A program made the translations under genes and the position numbers. From Holothuria scabra (Eukaryota > Echinodermata > Holothuroidea > Aspidochirotida > Holothuriidae), in contig CM074185.1 of assembly GCA_037179385.1 (NCBI GenBank), positions 9,667,371 through 9,731,370 on the forward strand: a stretch of DNA of 64,000 bases, written 5' to 3'. Below, piece after piece: positions 60,239 to 64,000 of this stretch (its first letter is position 1; every line of letters begins with the position of its first letter). A model generated the notes under the pieces. It ran no database searches and was not told the DNA's origin. It saw only the letters and a program-made list of their open reading frames with translations.

Positions 60239-63200
60239 ATAGTTCTCATGAATTCAACATGCGGACAAACAAAAAAGCAATTTAAAATTGCATGCCAAAA
60301 CACGTGCAAAGATTTCGAAAGAGCGTAAAAAACTACATGAATGTAGTAATATATACAAACGAATATTCTTTGACATACTTATTAAAACAATAATGTGAAA
60401 GAAAAACCTCCCAGAAATGGAAATAATAGCAAAATAACTGATAAGAATGCGTTCAGTTTTTCTGACAGAGATTATAATAAACACAATAAAATGTACAAAA
60501 GTACTTTTGAAAACCATCGCATATTGAGCAAAAGAAAAACAAAAAAACAAAAACACTATGAGAGCAACATAGAAACTGACAACTGATACTATCTCTTAAA
60601 AGAGATGAGGTATAAATTACCTCAAATATTGAAAATGTTAACAAAATATTCCAGGGAAGGATCGAGATCTTTAGAAAACAGCATTTAAACTCCATTTATC
60701 AAAAAATAAATTACTGTTCTGATTGATCCCTGCATTGATTGATTCAAAATTTAATGCAAGTTTTCTCCCGTGAGGGAGTAAACCAACAAGCGTATTTAAT
60801 ATGAAGTACATAGCAAGTCAAAATAAAACGATTTTACATTTAAACGTTTGGCAAACGTAAACAAAGTGTAAATGTCATCAGGCTTCAGATAAGTGTTTAA
60901 AATAATTATGGGGATTCAGATTCACCTTCCCCAAGATAGGCATTAAAATGTACAACCAATTTAAGTATGTAAGGTAGACCGTAAAATTAATTATGTAAAC
61001 CACGCTCTGTATCCGAAGCCCATTCATCTTAACTATATTACTGTTAAATACTTTGCTTGTCATAAGTTAATTTGGGTTTAGTGGTAACTTTAAACATACT
61101 GTACGTGTAAAGATCTTATGCACATGTGCCCTCAGTCTTCAATTGAGGCACTGCTTGTACTGATCTCGTAATTTCCATTTACACTTGCACACATCTGATA
61201 CGTACGCCAATGAGATATGCAAGCAGTGATCTTTGGGCGCCTGAGAGGTCTACGTCATGGGAACTTCTTTGATTCTTCTTTGCTTCTTTGTTTTGCTTCC
61301 GAATGGACGTCTAGTGACATCCATGCAGAAGGTCCGCTGTACAAAAGGAGAGAGCATGCAATAAGCCAAATGAGAGTTGTTACTGCGCATGTGTTATGAT
61401 TACGTTCTATACCCCCTTTGACCTATAACTTTGGGAGAGTCACGCCTTAAGAACAACACAGTAAACCTAAAGTCGCTTATTACCTTAACATCAACCCGGA
61501 AGCCGTTAACGAATTGTTTGAAGGAAGCACTGTTCATTATTGAGTTTTCACGGCTTCAGTCGGAGTAATATGAAACTTTGCTCTCATAACTTCTTTAAAT
61601 TGTCAACGATTTCTAACACGGCCCCGCTCATGCTGTGACGTCACTTCTTGAAAACGCAACATAGACACCCCAGTTCTTCAAAGGCGGTGTGGGGTGTAAC
61701 TAATATCTGAGTTTGTTTGATGATCTATGGCCTCAAATGAGCTATGCTTTCATTGTATTCACACTGCGTGAAAAGCAATTAACACATGCTGACTGACCAG
61801 TTAGCTCACCCCAAATGTTTCGTAATTTTTTGTGTATTGAAACACGCCTTTTACTGTCAATCAATAAATCAGATATGAAACTGGACCCACTCAAGTCTGA
61901 ATGTAGTGGGCTTCTTTTCCTCCCTGAAGAGATCAGAGTTAATCAGGCAGAGAAGAAGTACGTAACTAAAAGTAAGAGGGAACGGTTCACTGCCGGTGAA
62001 AAGAAAGTTTCAGTTTTAAAAGAAAACAACTTTGCTACACTATTTCCTGCCATCGGTAGGCATTTCCAAACTTGTAAACAGTAGCAACCGAAAAGCCCCA
62101 TAATAGCAAGAAGAAATTTCGGGCTGAAAGGGAACTACACTGGATATTTTAGCTTTATAATCTCGCCCCAGTGGACACGAATGTAAAAGACCTAACCCTT
62201 AGTAGAGAGTGCACCTGGCTTAGTTTTGTTGTATCGTTGTTCTTTTTTCCTTTTTTTTTCTTTTTTCTTTGCTAGGTTGTTGTTGTTATTATTATTATCT
62301 GCTTTTTTGTGTTTCTGCTGCGTGATCGGTTTACGCCAAAATTAAAGAGGTAAAAGGAAAGGTGTTTCCTCCACAACGTCGGGTGTTTATTGAATTTAGC
62401 GAGTTTTTTAAGCGAGTTTTGCATGCTTTTGATAATTTTGTACATCACTAATGCGCATAAAATACATGCATTACACCATAGCGTAACAGTAACAGATGTC
62501 AGGGTATGTACGTACACTGTTTGTCAAAAACCGGGCCTAAATGTCAAAAGTCCCCTTGCGAGGCCGTGGTTAGACCACATGTTTTAATAAAAAATGACTC
62601 TGGGATGTTGATTTATACAAAAAATTAACAGGTAAAAAGTGAACGGAGCAGTCAAAAATGTGGTGAAATATCTGAGAAGGCGTCAGTTATCGATTTGAGT
62701 TGTTAGGGGGAAGGGATGGGACGACCCCCTAAATGTATAGAATCTACTGCTTTTAATTTTGAGTTTTCAATTGGTCACACTGACAGGATAATGAGGTCCT
62801 GCTGAAAGGAGTGTTGTGAAAGAATACTCTTGCATGATCACAGCTGAATTTTTGTAAAATATTAAAATTGAGTAAAAAATGTGTATTTCTTACGGTTACC
62901 TAGTGCTGAATTAGTTATTGCAATATATGATGACGAATACTGCATCACCTATACTTTGCATATCGGGGTCAAAACTTGGGTGGACCCTGGGAACTTACAA
63001 ATGCAGTACAGAAATATTTTCAGATAGTATTCAGTATAACCATCAATGAAAATTAAGCAAGTCTATCTCCATAAGTAGCTTCCCTTGATGCCGTCCCTCG
63101 TCACGTGTTACCGGTGTACATTGACGTACGGGACTCTTCCTCTCAGGGGCGGTGACTTTTAGCCCGACTCCAGATCCCTAACCAGGGTATAATACCTGCC

Positions 63201-64000
63201 AAATTGAGGCACCAAAGCCTGCTCGATTCAGCAAAAGTTTTGGGCAATGGTTGGGGGGGGGGGGCTGCAGCCGCCGGCCCCTGTGTCCCCTACGGCCGTG
63301 CCGGTGTAATGACAACTTTCAAGACTCACTCTGTCACGTGTCCAATGTGCACAAAGGAACGATCAACTTTTAACAGCCCACTTATTGATCAAGTAAGATA
63401 AGGATATTCGTTAATATCTGGTCATACGTGCAACAGAAGTGTAAGAAGCATGTAGTCACTGTATATAATTGAATGCTATTTTATAATAATTTTGCCGGTT
63501 TTTAACTAACTTCCATCAATTTTGAGAGGAAGGTAGAATCGATAATCATCATGGACTGAATCAAGAAATATCTCTTCTTATCTCATTTTTGTACCATCAT
63601 GCCGTCTTTTAGTTAGCATATACCTTGTACTGGTCCGATTCCTGAGAGAACTTTTCGCCAACGCAGCTTTTTGTAATTGCAGGACCATCATACAACATAA
63701 TGTGTCACCTCCCATGACACTTGTTCCATATTTTATACTGGCTAGATCCCATACCTTAACTTCCGCAGGTACGATTGGTCGCACAGTTCAATAATATTTG
63801 TGATCAATTGACTATTGAAATGTTTAAAACATGACACCATTTTTGGGCTACTTTTTCTTAAGTCTTGTCGACCCTCTGGCAAAGGACCACTCGGCGAAAC
63901 CAAACTATAAACTGCTTCCCGAGGAAGTTATAACGTCCACTGACGTACAACACTCGACTAACGTCACGGCCCTCAGACCACTTACATCAGTGTTCTGTTA
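60239..64000. other. No gene recognised
   Basis: AT-rich sequence with short frames only. A G-run at 63253-63264 within a GGGGCGG-type context (63144-63300) resembles the G-rich interiors of the hAT-like MITEs. CAGGGGCGGTGACTTTT at 63146 and CAGGGGCGGTGGACTTT at 36378 look like the same element end. Confidence 0.4.

Overview
This is an AT-rich, repeat-laden, intron-containing animal genome window. It has spliced genes with GT..AG introns, many short DNA-transposon derivatives, and a Maverick/Polinton virus-like element. The RING-filamin-NHL gene family and the repeat style suggest a marine deuterostome invertebrate, perhaps an echinoderm such as a sea cucumber. That organism call is inference.

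Layout. 1-17.4 kb: repeats (a nested CCTGCTA-rich inverted repeat, two ~290 bp hAT-like MITEs) plus fragmentary evidence for one spliced minus-strand gene of unknown function (exons near 9.8, 10.0, 10.4 and perhaps 13.6, 16.4 and 17.1 kb). 18.1-34.7 kb: a tandem segmental duplication. Each unit carries one RING-filamin-NHL E3-ligase-like gene made of a 21-nt first exon and one large second exon, and both predict 508 residues. The spacer between the units holds palindromic AGAGTGAA repeats and a CACT microsatellite. 35-43.5 kb: mostly unannotatable sequence, ending in two related MITE-like elements set in TA-dinucleotide arrays. 43.7-60.2 kb: a third RING-filamin-NHL paralogue. Its exon 2 has a single in-frame TAG, and its likely exon 1 lies about 15 kb upstream. 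The intron between contains a complete-ended 12,582 bp Polinton and a small piggyBac-type MITE. 60.2-64 kb: no gene recognised.

The Polinton has a 6-bp target duplication (GTCTCA), 88-bp terminal inverted repeats (85/88 identical) beginning AGT and ending ACT, and eleven genes all on the minus strand. From 5' to 3' of the array these are: WW-domain protein, protein-primed DNA polymerase B, packaging ATPase, a Bcl-2-like membrane protein, two small Polinton proteins, integrase with chromodomain, minor capsid protein, a small basic glycine-rich protein, major capsid protein and adenain-like protease. Polymerase, integrase, protease, minor capsid protein and one small protein carry stops, frameshifts or deletions. 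ATPase, Bcl-2-like, WW and the small basic proteins are open, and the major capsid gene is open except for a frameshift at its extreme C-terminus. The copy is a fossil, but not an ancient one.

The most striking signal is in the Polinton termini. Each inverted repeat contains an RFX X-box, a CREB site (TGACGTCA) and an NF-Y CCAAT box, with 15 bp between the last two. This is the X-X2-Y order known from vertebrate MHC class II promoters. It suggests that the element termini act as host-factor-driven enhancers or promoters, and the right-hand one faces exon 2 of the third RING-NHL gene.
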